From Actinokineospora baliensis (GTDB lineage Bacteria > Actinomycetota > Actinomycetes > Mycobacteriales > Pseudonocardiaceae): 64,000 nucleotides of DNA. A program made the translations under genes and the position numbers. This document shows positions 17,982-25,722 of the stretch, one piece after another (position 1 is the stretch's first letter; the number at the start of each line of letters is the position of its first letter). The stretch lies in assembly GCF_016907695.1 (NCBI RefSeq), contig NZ_JAFBCK010000001.1, forward strand, positions 5,506,001 through 5,570,000, in the 5' to 3' direction. The notes beneath the pieces are model-generated. The model had not been told where the DNA came from. It saw only the letters and a program-made list of their open reading frames with translations, and searched no databases.

Positions 17982-19340
17982 GTGGTTTACACGTATCTGC
18001 AACAGGATTTGGTCGAGCCGGACTGGCGCCGGTTCCCCGGCTGGCGGGACATCACCGCCGAGCAGTGGCGGGATGTGCAGTGGCAGCGATCCCACTGCGT
18101 CAAGACGCCGCGGCAGCTGCGGGAGGTGACCGGCGACCTGGTCGGCGACGGGTTCTTCGACGACGTGGTGCTCGACCAGAGCACCTCGGCGACGATGTCG
18201 ATGTTGCTGACCCCGCAGCTGGTCAACACGATGGTGCCGCACGGACCGCCGGACGAGGACGGGCTGCGGGCGGATCCGGTGCGCCGCTACCTGCTGCCGA
18301 TCGCCTCGGACCGGCGGGTGGATTGGCCGAGTCATCCGCACGCGAGCCGCGATTCGTTGCACGAGGCCGAGATGTGGGCGACCGAGGGCCTGACCCACCG
18401 GTACCCCACCAAGGTGCTGGCCGAGGTGGTGTCGACCTGCCCGCAGTACTGCGGGCACTGCACCAGGATGGACCTGGTCGGACCGTCCACCCCCGGGGTC
18501 GACAAGCTCCGGTTCGCGCTGCGGCCCGCCGACCGGCTCGACCGCATCCTGGCCTACCTGCGCGCCACCCCCGGTGTCCGCGATGTCGTGGTGTCCGGCG
18601 GCGATGTGGCGAACCTGCCGTGGCCGCGGCTGGAGGAGTTCGTCACCCACCTGCTGACCATCGAGTCCATCAGGGACATCCGGTTGGCCAGCAAGGCGCT
18701 GGTCGGATTGCCGCAGCACTGGCTGGTGCCCTCGACGGTGGCCGGGATCGAGCGCGTCTGCCGGATCGCCGCCCAGCGCGGGGTCAACATCGCGCTGCAC
18801 ACCCACGCCAACGCGGCGTGCCAGGTGACACCGCTGGTCGGCGAGGCGGCTCGAACGCTGCTGGGTGCCGGATTGCGTGACGTCCGCAACCAGGGGGTGC
18901 TGCTCGCCGGGGTGAACGACAGCCAGCGGGCCTTGCTGGACCTGTGCTTCGCGTTGCTCGACGGCGCGAGCATCACCCCCTACTACTTCTACATGTGCGA
19001 CCTGATCCCGCAGGCCGAGCACTGGCGGCTGCCGCTGCACCAAGCCCAAGCGCTGCAGGACTCGCTCATGGGCTACCTGCCCGGTTTCGCCACCCCGCGC
19101 CTGGTCTGCGACGTGCCGTACGCGGGCAAGCGGTGGGTCCACCAGGTCGTGTCCTACGACCGGGTGCGCGGGATCTCCACGTGGGCCAACGACTTCAAGG
19201 GCCCGTTCGACCCCGTCGAGACCGCGGGGCGGCGCTACGAGTACGTCGACCCGATACACAGCCTGCCCGAGGAAGGTCAACGGTGGTGGGCCGAACAGGC
19301 TCGGCGGCACCCCGACCTCGCGCTGATCGGGGAACGCTGA
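17982..19340 (+). CDS. KamA-type radical SAM aminomutase-like enzyme
   Basis: The GTG at 17982 follows GGGGGGACA and gives 452 aa, close to lysine 2,3-aminomutase length. The [4Fe-4S]-SAM motif is C153-PQY-C157-GH-C160. KamA-family landmarks follow: VVVSGGDV, the ITPYYFYMCDLIPQAEHWR segment (PLP/substrate region) and DVPYAGKRW, where KamA has a glycine-rich loop with the PLP lysine. Family members shift an amino group from C2 to C3 of lysine, glutamate or arginine. The substrate here is not readable, and the lysine loop is shorter than in clostridial KamA, so specificity or mechanism may differ. It opens an operon of eleven genes joined by tiny overlaps; its stop overlaps the next ATG by 1 nt. 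Confidence 0.85.
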   Translation: MVYTYLQQDLVEPDWRRFPGWRDITAEQWRDVQWQRSHCVKTPRQLREVTGDLVGDGFFDDVVLDQSTSATMSMLLTPQLVNTMVPHGPPDEDGLRADPVRRYLLPIASDRRVDWPSHPHASRDSLHEAEMWATEGLTHRYPTKVLAEVVSTCPQYCGHCTRMDLVGPSTPGVDKLRFALRPADRLDRILAYLRATPGVRDVVVSGGDVANLPWPRLEEFVTHLLTIESIRDIRLASKALVGLPQHWLVPSTVAGIERVCRIAAQRGVNIALHTHANAACQVTPLVGEAARTLLGAGLRDVRNQGVLLAGVNDSQRALLDLCFALLDGASITPYYFYMCDLIPQAEHWRLPLHQAQALQDSLMGYLPGFATPRLVCDVPYAGKRWVHQVVSYDRVRGISTWANDFKGPFDPVETAGRRYEYVDPIHSLPEEGQRWWAEQARRHPDLALIGER

Positions 19341-20653
19341 TGTGGTTCACCGACCCCGAGGCCCGGGCCACCCTGCGGGAGGCGCGCTCGCAGCAGGACC
19401 TGCTCGACGCCTGCGACTACCACGCCGACACCGTCGCCCGCGTCCAGCACGACAAGCTCGCCGGGCTGTGGGAGCGGGCATCGGGGGTGCCGGGTTTCGC
19501 CACCCTGCCCGGGTTCGCCGACCGCGACCTGTCCGCGCTGCCCGTGACCACAAAGGACCGGGTGAAGGACGATCCCGACGCCTTCACCCGGTTCGACCTC
19601 ACCGGCGTCACCAGGTACTACGAGAGCTCCGGCTCGTCGGGACGCACCACGCCGACCCCGCGGACGGCGGCCGACCTGATCGGCAACACGCTGTCGGTCG
19701 CCGGGTTGTGGCGCAGGGCATTGGGGCCCGACCCGCTGCGCGTGGCGGTGATGCTGCCCTCGGACATCCTGCCCGCCGCCGATCTCGCGATCGGAACCTG
19801 CGAGTACCTCGGGCACACGACCCTGCGCTGCTACCCCTTCACCACCGGCGTCAGCGATTGGGACCGGTTGGTGGGCCTGTTCCGCCGCTACCGCCCGCAA
19901 GCCGTGTTCGCCGCGCCCGGGGTGTGGGCGCAGTGGACCCGGCTGCTCAAGCAACGCGGTGAACTCCCCGACCTCCGCACGAGCGTCACGACCGTGCTGC
20001 TCCTCGGGGAGGTCAGCCTCGCCGCCCAGCGGCGGAGACTGGGCGCCGACTGGGAAGCGGCCGTCCTGGACGCCTCGTACGGCAGCACCGAGACCGGCAC
20101 CATCGCCGCCACCTGCGAGGCGGGCAGGCTGCACCTGCTCACCCCCGGCCACCTGGTCGAGATCCGGCAGGGCGAGGTGATCGGCCCGCCGCGGCCGGGC
20201 GCGACCGGCGAGCTGATCACCACGACCTTGAACAACCACGCCCGCCCGCTGCTGCGCTACGGCACCGGCGACATCGTGAGCGTCGGTGCCCAGCCGTGCC
20301 CCTGCGGACTGGCGCTGCCCACGATCGCCGTGCACGGGCGCGGCGACGACACCCTCACCTGGCGCGGCACCACGCTGTCCGAACACTCGCTCGGCAGCCT
20401 GGTGTACGAGGACTCCCGGGTGACCGGCTACCTCGTGCAGGTCGCCGAGGGCAACGCCAAAGCGCGGCTGGTGCTCGAACGCGACGTCGACGTTCCCGGC
20501 GATGCCGAGATCGCCGCGTCCGCGCGCGACCGGTGCACCGCGGCGGGCGTGGAGTGGGACGACGTCGTGGTCGTGTCGCAGCTGCCCGCGATCAGCAAGG
20601 CGGGTGCCAGCCAGAAGAGCTGGAAGCGGACCAGTATCGCGAGGATGGCATGA
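19340..20653 (+). CDS. PaaK-like adenylate-forming ligase
   Basis: This 437-aa protein has the phosphate loop SSGSSGRTT (residues about 93-101), the adenylation core YGSTETGT and the ribose/hinge RYGTGDIV. The C-terminal subdomain follows PCPCGLALPTIAVHGRGDD, the layout of phenylacetate-CoA ligases. It should activate a carboxylic acid as an acyl-AMP and pass it to CoA or, given the carrier protein three genes downstream, to an ACP thiol. Its start overlaps the radical SAM stop by 1 nt. The amino acid product of that enzyme or an aryl acid from the ammonia-lyase are the obvious candidate substrates (inference). Confidence 0.82.
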   Translation: MWFTDPEARATLREARSQQDLLDACDYHADTVARVQHDKLAGLWERASGVPGFATLPGFADRDLSALPVTTKDRVKDDPDAFTRFDLTGVTRYYESSGSSGRTTPTPRTAADLIGNTLSVAGLWRRALGPDPLRVAVMLPSDILPAADLAIGTCEYLGHTTLRCYPFTTGVSDWDRLVGLFRRYRPQAVFAAPGVWAQWTRLLKQRGELPDLRTSVTTVLLLGEVSLAAQRRRLGADWEAAVLDASYGSTETGTIAATCEAGRLHLLTPGHLVEIRQGEVIGPPRPGATGELITTTLNNHARPLLRYGTGDIVSVGAQPCPCGLALPTIAVHGRGDDTLTWRGTTLSEHSLGSLVYEDSRVTGYLVQVAEGNAKARLVLERDVDVPGDAEIAASARDRCTAAGVEWDDVVVVSQLPAISKAGASQKSWKRTSIARMA

Positions 20654-22356
20654 CCGGCACGCGCACCGACGACGGCGGCGCACGCCAGCCGGACGCCGAC
20701 CTGTGGTGCAGCTACGCCGCGGTGCGCGCGCTGCGCTGGATGGGCACCGCGCCCGCCGATCCGGACTCCGTGGCGGGCTTCCTGCTCGCCAGGCGCAACG
20801 ACGACGGCGGGTTCGGCTGGCAGCGCGGCCTCCCGTCGGACGTGTGGGCCACCTACTACAGCGCGCAGGGCTTGGCCGACCTCGGCCGCGAGTGCCCGGA
20901 GCCGGACCGGCTGGCGAAGTGGCTCGCGTCGACCCGCACCCCCGACGGCGGGTTCGGGATGACACCGGGTCAGTCAGCCGACGTCTGGGCGACCTATTAC
21001 GCCTGCAGGCTCACCCACGAGGTACTGGGCACCCCGGTCGAGCGGGGCGATGATCTCGCGGATTGGCTCGCGGCGCTGCAGACCGGCGGTGGTGGACTGA
21101 GCTGGGCACCCGGCGGGACGGCGACGGATGTCCGCGCGTGCTACTACGGTGCGCTCGCCTGGGAGTCCGCGGACACCGGTCCTCCCCCGTGGGACCGGGA
21201 TCGGCTGGTCGGCTGGCTGCACGACCAGCAGCGCCCCGACGGCGGGTTCGGTTTCGCACCCGGCGAGGAGCCGTGCACCTGGGCGGCTTTCCGCGCCACA
21301 GGGGCGTTGCGCGCCCTCGGAGCCCGCCCGCTCGACACCCCGGGCCTGGTCGACTGGCTGTCCGCACGGGAGCTTCCCGGCGGCGGGTTCGAGCGCTGGC
21401 CGGGCTACGGGCAGGCGGACGTCTGGTCGGCGTTCACCGTTGTCGGCGCCTTGGCGCACCTGGGCTCGGAGCCGTCCGCCGACGCGGCAGGCCGGGTGTC
21501 CACTGTGGTCAGGTCGTACCAGTTGCCCGGGTCCGGTTTCACCTATCGGGCACCGGCGACGGCGGGCGACAGCCTGGCGACAGCGGCCTTCGTGCTGGAG
21601 CCGGGCAAAGCCCGCCCCGACGAGCTCGCCGCCGCGCGGGACTGGTTGCTCCGCGCGCAGACCCCGTACGAGGGCGGCGTGATGTACATGCCCGGTCGCG
21701 GCGCCGAAGTGCGGTGCACGCTGTGGGCCGCCTCCGCACTGCGGCGCACCGGTTCGGTGCTCGACGGTGACCGCCTTGGCCGGTGGCTGCGCGGCCTGCA
21801 GAACACCGATGGCGGGGTGGGCTACTGGGTCGGCCGCGGCTCCAACCTCACCTCGACCGCCTCGGCGGTGGAGTCAGCGGTGGTGTCGGGCCTCGACCCG
21901 GCCGCTGTCCTCGACACCGCGCGGGTGGCCGACTTCGTCCACCGGTGCCTGTCCGGCGCGTCGGCGGCGGACGTCCCCGGCGGCCCGTTGTCGCTGACCG
22001 CCACCGCCCACGCCGCCCGCACGCTGGACGCGATCGGCGCGGGCCCGCAGGCCCGCGCGGTGGCGAACACCATCGTGGCGCACGCCAGCCCGCTCGGCGG
22101 CTGGTCCGCGATCCCCCGGCACCTACCCGACCTGGCGTCCACCTACCAGGCCGTGCTGACCGCCCAAGTACTCGACCTGCCGTGGGACCGCGCGTCCGCG
22201 CGCAGGCTGCTCGACCGGCTGCGCACCGGTGACGGGTACGCGTGGAGCCCGCTCGGCCACCGCGGCGGCGGGCCGCTGGCGGACTGCCTCGGCGGACTGC
22301 TGGCGCTCGCGAGCACCGATGGCGGCACCGCCCGCCTGCCCCGCCTGAACCTGTGA
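20650..22356 (+). CDS. Prenyltransferase/squalene-cyclase-like alpha/alpha-toroid protein
   Basis: The 568-aa product starts at an ATG overlapping the preceding stop by 4 nt. It is made almost wholly of roughly 50-residue repeats with the DGGFG-type turn: DGGFGWQRG, DGGFGMTPG, GGGLSWAPG, DGGFGFAPG, GGGFERWPG, GGVMYMPG and DGGVGYWVG. This is the alpha/alpha-toroid fold of prenyltransferase beta subunits and squalene/oxidosqualene cyclases. The class II terpene cyclase DXDD motif is not seen, nor an obvious zinc Asp-Cys-His set. It may be a non-terpenoid toroid, a scaffold or an enzyme of unknown reaction. There is no isoprenoid gene nearby. The function remains open. Confidence 0.75.
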   Translation: MTGTRTDDGGARQPDADLWCSYAAVRALRWMGTAPADPDSVAGFLLARRNDDGGFGWQRGLPSDVWATYYSAQGLADLGRECPEPDRLAKWLASTRTPDGGFGMTPGQSADVWATYYACRLTHEVLGTPVERGDDLADWLAALQTGGGGLSWAPGGTATDVRACYYGALAWESADTGPPPWDRDRLVGWLHDQQRPDGGFGFAPGEEPCTWAAFRATGALRALGARPLDTPGLVDWLSARELPGGGFERWPGYGQADVWSAFTVVGALAHLGSEPSADAAGRVSTVVRSYQLPGSGFTYRAPATAGDSLATAAFVLEPGKARPDELAAARDWLLRAQTPYEGGVMYMPGRGAEVRCTLWAASALRRTGSVLDGDRLGRWLRGLQNTDGGVGYWVGRGSNLTSTASAVESAVVSGLDPAAVLDTARVADFVHRCLSGASAADVPGGPLSLTATAHAARTLDAIGAGPQARAVANTIVAHASPLGGWSAIPRHLPDLASTYQAVLTAQVLDLPWDRASARRLLDRLRTGDGYAWSPLGHRGGGPLADCLGGLLALASTDGGTARLPRLNL

Positions 22357-22364
22357 GGACGGCC

Positions 22365-22799
22365 ATGCCGACGACCATCATCGCCACCCCGGTCACCGAT
22401 CCCGGCTTCCAGCGCCGGATCGCCAAACAGCTCACCTTCTGGTGGCGCGACCGCGGGGTCACCCCCGAGCACGTGGTGACCCGGTTCGCCGTCGAGCGCG
22501 GTGACCAGGTCTACCTGGGTCCCTACCCGCTCTCGATGCGCGACGAGCGGCCGTTCGCCTTCGCGCAGTGCGTCGTGTCGCACCACCGGGGGCCGGACTT
22601 CCGCGCCGCCTGCGCGGCCGAGATCCGCCGGGTCCTGAGCCCGGAGATCCCACCGGACCGCGTGTTCGTGGTGGTGCAGCCGACGGATCCGGCCGACCAC
22701 CTCACCCCGCACGACCTCCGCCGAGCCGAGACCGGCACCACGAACGACACCGGCACCACGAACGACACCGCTACCACCGACAAGGACGGGACCCGATGA
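22365..22799 (+). CDS. Small protein resembling the tautomerase/MIF superfamily
   Basis: This 144-aa protein starts MPTTIIATPVTDPGFQRRIA, so Pro2 would become N-terminal after Met removal, as in tautomerase-superfamily catalysts. The body shows two beta-alpha-beta units; the second (FAFAQCVVSHHRGPDFRAA, then IPPDRVFVVVQP) is laid out like the second half of MIF. This is an inference from the pattern, not a confident family call. The C-terminal 25 residues are a Thr/Asp/Asn-rich tail generated by an 18-bp tandem repeat. It is the fourth gene of the operon and overlaps the ACP start by 4 nt. It may isomerise a keto/enol or enamine intermediate. Confidence 0.5.
   Translation: MPTTIIATPVTDPGFQRRIAKQLTFWWRDRGVTPEHVVTRFAVERGDQVYLGPYPLSMRDERPFAFAQCVVSHHRGPDFRAACAAEIRRVLSPEIPPDRVFVVVQPTDPADHLTPHDLRRAETGTTNDTGTTNDTATTDKDGTR
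22731..22766 (+). repeat. Two perfect 18-bp tandem repeats inside a coding tail
   Basis: The 18-bp unit (ACCGGCACCACGAACGAC) occurs at 22731-22748 and again at 22749-22766, followed by a degenerate third partial copy. Being a multiple of three, it lengthens the encoded TGTTND tail without a frameshift. Confidence 0.9.
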
Positions 22800-23089
22800 C
22801 CGCCGACCCGACCCAAGACGAGATCCGCGAGCGGGTCCGGACGTTGGCGAGCGCCCTGCTCGGGACCGCCGTGACCGCCGACCAGGACGAGGTCGGGCTC
22901 GCCGACATCGGCCCCGACCGCTACGACAGCCTGGGCGTCCTCGATTGCGTTGCCACGGTGGAGCGCGAGTTCGAGGTCCAGGTCGACCTGGTGGACGACG
23001 ACCTGCGCACCACCTTCCGCAGCGTCGCGTCGATCAGCGCGCTGGTCGGCCACAAGCTCACCGACGCCAGAGCGCTGGAGTGGCGATGA
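22796..23089 (+). CDS. Stand-alone acyl/aminoacyl carrier protein
   Basis: The 97-aa protein has the four-helix carrier layout with the 4'-phosphopantetheine site DRYDSLGVLD (Ser45) and a strongly acidic helix II (CVATVEREFEVQVDLVDDD). It should be primed by a phosphopantetheinyl transferase; none is in the window. Coupled by 4-nt overlaps to the tautomerase-like gene and the first ATP-grasp gene, it implies that at least one intermediate of this pathway is carried as a thioester. No ketosynthase or condensation domain lies in the operon, so chain extension by ordinary PKS/NRPS logic is unlikely. Confidence 0.87.
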   Translation: MTADPTQDEIRERVRTLASALLGTAVTADQDEVGLADIGPDRYDSLGVLDCVATVEREFEVQVDLVDDDLRTTFRSVASISALVGHKLTDARALEWR

Positions 23090-24447
23090 CCACGCCGATC
23101 CCCGGCACGGCGCGGCCCGAGGCCTTCGTGGTCCTCGGCGCGATGTTCGCCTTCCGGTACCCGCACCTGCTGCCCGCCGCGACCGAGCGCGGGCTGGTGG
23201 TCTTGGCGGTCGAGAGCCCCACCCGGTTCGCGCGGCTGATCGACGGTGCGCGCCGGTCGGACCCGACCCACCCGCTCGCGGGCTACGCGGACCGGGTCTG
23301 GCTCGACGGCGACCAGCACGAGCGGGTGCTCGACCAGGTACTGCGCTGGGCCAAGACGCACCGGATCCGCGGTGTGCTCGCCCTGGAAGAGGCCTTCGTC
23401 GAGGTCACCGGCCTGGTCGCCGACGTGCTCGACCTGCCGTCGCCGGGGCTGCGAGCCACCCGCGTCTGCCGCGACAAGCACCTGCAGCGGCGGTACCTGC
23501 GGCGGTGGAGCCCGCGGTCGGCGCTGACCAAGACCGGGTCGGCGCTCGACTGGGCGACCTTCCCCGCCGTCGTCAAGCCGGTGGGCCGGGAGGCCAGTTC
23601 CGGGGTGCGCCGGGTCGAGGACCCGGCTGGGCTGACCGAACTCCTCGGCACCTACGACCCCGGCGAGGACCTGCTGGTCGAGGAACTCGTCGCCGGGCCG
23701 GAGGTCTCGGTCGAATCCCTGGTCCAAGGCGGCCGGACCGTGTTCGCCTCGGTGACCGGCAAGGTGACCACCGAGGCCGCTTCGGAGTACTTCGTCGAAC
23801 TGGGCCACACCGTGCCCGACACCGACCTCGGCGCGCTGCGGCGGCGCGCGGTGCTCGACGCCAACGAGGCCGTGCTGCGGCGGCTCGAGTTCGCCGACGG
23901 GATCGCCCACGCCGAGTACCGGGTGCGCGCCGACGGCTCGGTGGTGCTGATGGAGATCGCGGCCAGGACCCCGGGCGACCAGATCGGCTTGCTGTACCAC
24001 CTGGCCTGCGGCGAACCGCTGGAACGGGCAGTGCTGTCGGTCGCGCTCGGCGAGCCCGCGTCCTACCCGGATCCGGTCCGCTTCGCCCGCGGCGACTACC
24101 ACCAGCACCCCGGCGGCGTTCTGCGCGATGTCCTCGTCGAGGGCGCCGACGTGCCGGTGACCTGGATCGCCGACCGCTGGTGCTGGCCGGACGTGCGGCC
24201 CGCCGCCGAGCCGGACGCGCCGGGGCGGCCGCGGATGGTCGTCGTCGGCCGCGCTCCCGGCCACCGGCTGACCCCGATCCGCCAGTCGGCCGACCGGGTG
24301 GTCATGTCGGTGGTGGACGCGCCGACCGCCGCCGAACTCGACGACCTGCGGGACCGGACCGCGCGGGCCGTGCGGATCGTCGCCGACCCGCCCGACCCAG
24401 GGCCCGCCCTCGACGCGGCCAGTGCCGGTGCGGGGGCCGGGGCATGA
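23086..24447 (+). CDS. ATP-grasp ligase, first paralogue
   Basis: The 453-aa protein has the ATP-grasp fold: an N-terminal Rossmann-like domain (VVLGAMFAFRYP), the ATP-binding lysine strand FPAVVKPVGREASSGV, the hinge EDLLVEELVAG and the metal-binding block HAEYRVRADG ... LMEIAARTPGDQIG. It resembles L-amino-acid ligases, which join a carboxylate (as acyl phosphate) to an amine. It is clearly homologous to the second ATP-grasp gene two positions downstream, sharing ADVLDLPSPG and QRRYL(R/A)RWSPR. It overlaps the ACP stop and the MFS start by 4 nt each. Its substrates are probably intermediates of this operon. Confidence 0.85.
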   Translation: MTTPIPGTARPEAFVVLGAMFAFRYPHLLPAATERGLVVLAVESPTRFARLIDGARRSDPTHPLAGYADRVWLDGDQHERVLDQVLRWAKTHRIRGVLALEEAFVEVTGLVADVLDLPSPGLRATRVCRDKHLQRRYLRRWSPRSALTKTGSALDWATFPAVVKPVGREASSGVRRVEDPAGLTELLGTYDPGEDLLVEELVAGPEVSVESLVQGGRTVFASVTGKVTTEAASEYFVELGHTVPDTDLGALRRRAVLDANEAVLRRLEFADGIAHAEYRVRADGSVVLMEIAARTPGDQIGLLYHLACGEPLERAVLSVALGEPASYPDPVRFARGDYHQHPGGVLRDVLVEGADVPVTWIADRWCWPDVRPAAEPDAPGRPRMVVVGRAPGHRLTPIRQSADRVVMSVVDAPTAAELDDLRDRTARAVRIVADPPDPGPALDAASAGAGAGA

Positions 24448-25721
24448 GCAACGCGCTGGTCACCGCGGTCCGCGAACGCCTGGAACCGCTGCGCCCGGTC
24501 GAGTACCGGCGGGTCGCCGGGGCGCTGATGATCACCAACATGGGCAACGGCATGCAGTTCATCGCCAACGTCTGGCTGATGCTGCAGCTCACCGACCACC
24601 CCTGGGGCGTCCCGCTGGTGCTGCTGGTCGGCGCGCTGCCGGGGCTCACCCTGGGGCCGCTGATCGGGATGGCGATGGACCGGTTCCCCCGACGGCGGCT
24701 GTTCGTGGTCACCGACCTGGTCGCGACCGCGGTGCTCGCCGTGGTGACGCTGCTGTCGGCGACCGGCGAGCTCCAGATGTGGCACCTGTTCGCCGTCGTG
24801 TTCTTCCTGGGCGGGGTGGAGTCCACCTCGGTGCCGACGGCGGGCGCGCTGGTCCGCGAGATCGTGCCGGAGGGCAAGCTGCTCGCCGCGAACGCCACCA
24901 CCGGGGTGGCGATCCAGATCGGTCAGGTCCTCGGGTCGGCTGTCGCCGGGCTGATGATCGCCGCGACCTCGGTGACCTGGGTGCTGGTGCTCAACATGGT
25001 CACCTTCCTCGGCTCCGCGGCGCTGGTCGCGGGACTGCGGGCGGCGGGCCACAGCTACTCCGCGCCCGAGGGGCCGCGGGACTGGCGGACCAGGTACGCC
25101 TGGTCGCGGCAGGGGTTCACGTACCTGCGCGAGCACCCGCGGCTGCTGCCGTCCTACGTGATGCTCGTGGTGCTGTTCGGCGTGCTCTACCTGCTCAACA
25201 CGCTGATCGCCCAGTACGCGGTCGAGGTGCTCGACGTCGGTTCCGGTGGGCTCGGGCTGATCGACGCGATGTTCGCCCTCGGCGCGGTGCTGGGCGGGAT
25301 CGCGCTGCCGATGGTCACCGCCCGCGCCGACGAGAGCAAGCTGGCGGGAGCGGGCGTCATCGGGCTCGGCGCCGGTCTGGTCGGGATGGGCCTGGCGAGC
25401 GGGTTGCTGGTCCCGATGCTGATGTACGCCTCGATGGGGGTCACCTTCCAGGCCTTCTACGTCTTCCGCAGCCGCGTCCAGGAAGCCACCCCGGTCGACC
25501 TCCAGGGTCGGGTGATGTCACTGATGATCACCTCCGTCGGCCTCTGCCGCGTGCTCGTCTACCTGGTCCTGGCCGCCGCCGCGGGCGCGGTCGCGCTGCG
25601 CGCCGTCTACATCGGCGTCGGCGGCGTGGTGATCGTGCTCGGGCTGCTGGTCACCATCGCGGCCGTCCGCGGGCGGGGCGAGCCGCTCACCCACCCGACC
25701 ACCTCCGCGAACGGAGCCTGA
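24444..25721 (+). CDS. MFS transporter (pathway exporter candidate)
   Basis: The 425-aa integral membrane protein has about 12 hydrophobic helices. The MFS loop 2-3 signature appears as GMAMDRFPRRRLFVVTD and there is a second-half loop MVTARADESKLAG. It matches the MFS_3/enterobactin-exporter-like group. Its start overlaps the first ATP-grasp stop and it lies between the two ATP-grasp genes, so it most likely exports the product of this operon by proton antiport. Self-protection of the producer is a reasonable second role (inference). Confidence 0.85.
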   Translation: MSNALVTAVRERLEPLRPVEYRRVAGALMITNMGNGMQFIANVWLMLQLTDHPWGVPLVLLVGALPGLTLGPLIGMAMDRFPRRRLFVVTDLVATAVLAVVTLLSATGELQMWHLFAVVFFLGGVESTSVPTAGALVREIVPEGKLLAANATTGVAIQIGQVLGSAVAGLMIAATSVTWVLVLNMVTFLGSAALVAGLRAAGHSYSAPEGPRDWRTRYAWSRQGFTYLREHPRLLPSYVMLVVLFGVLYLLNTLIAQYAVEVLDVGSGGLGLIDAMFALGAVLGGIALPMVTARADESKLAGAGVIGLGAGLVGMGLASGLLVPMLMYASMGVTFQAFYVFRSRVQEATPVDLQGRVMSLMITSVGLCRVLVYLVLAAAAGAVALRAVYIGVGGVVIVLGLLVTIAAVRGRGEPLTHPTTSANGA

Positions 25722-25722
25722 G

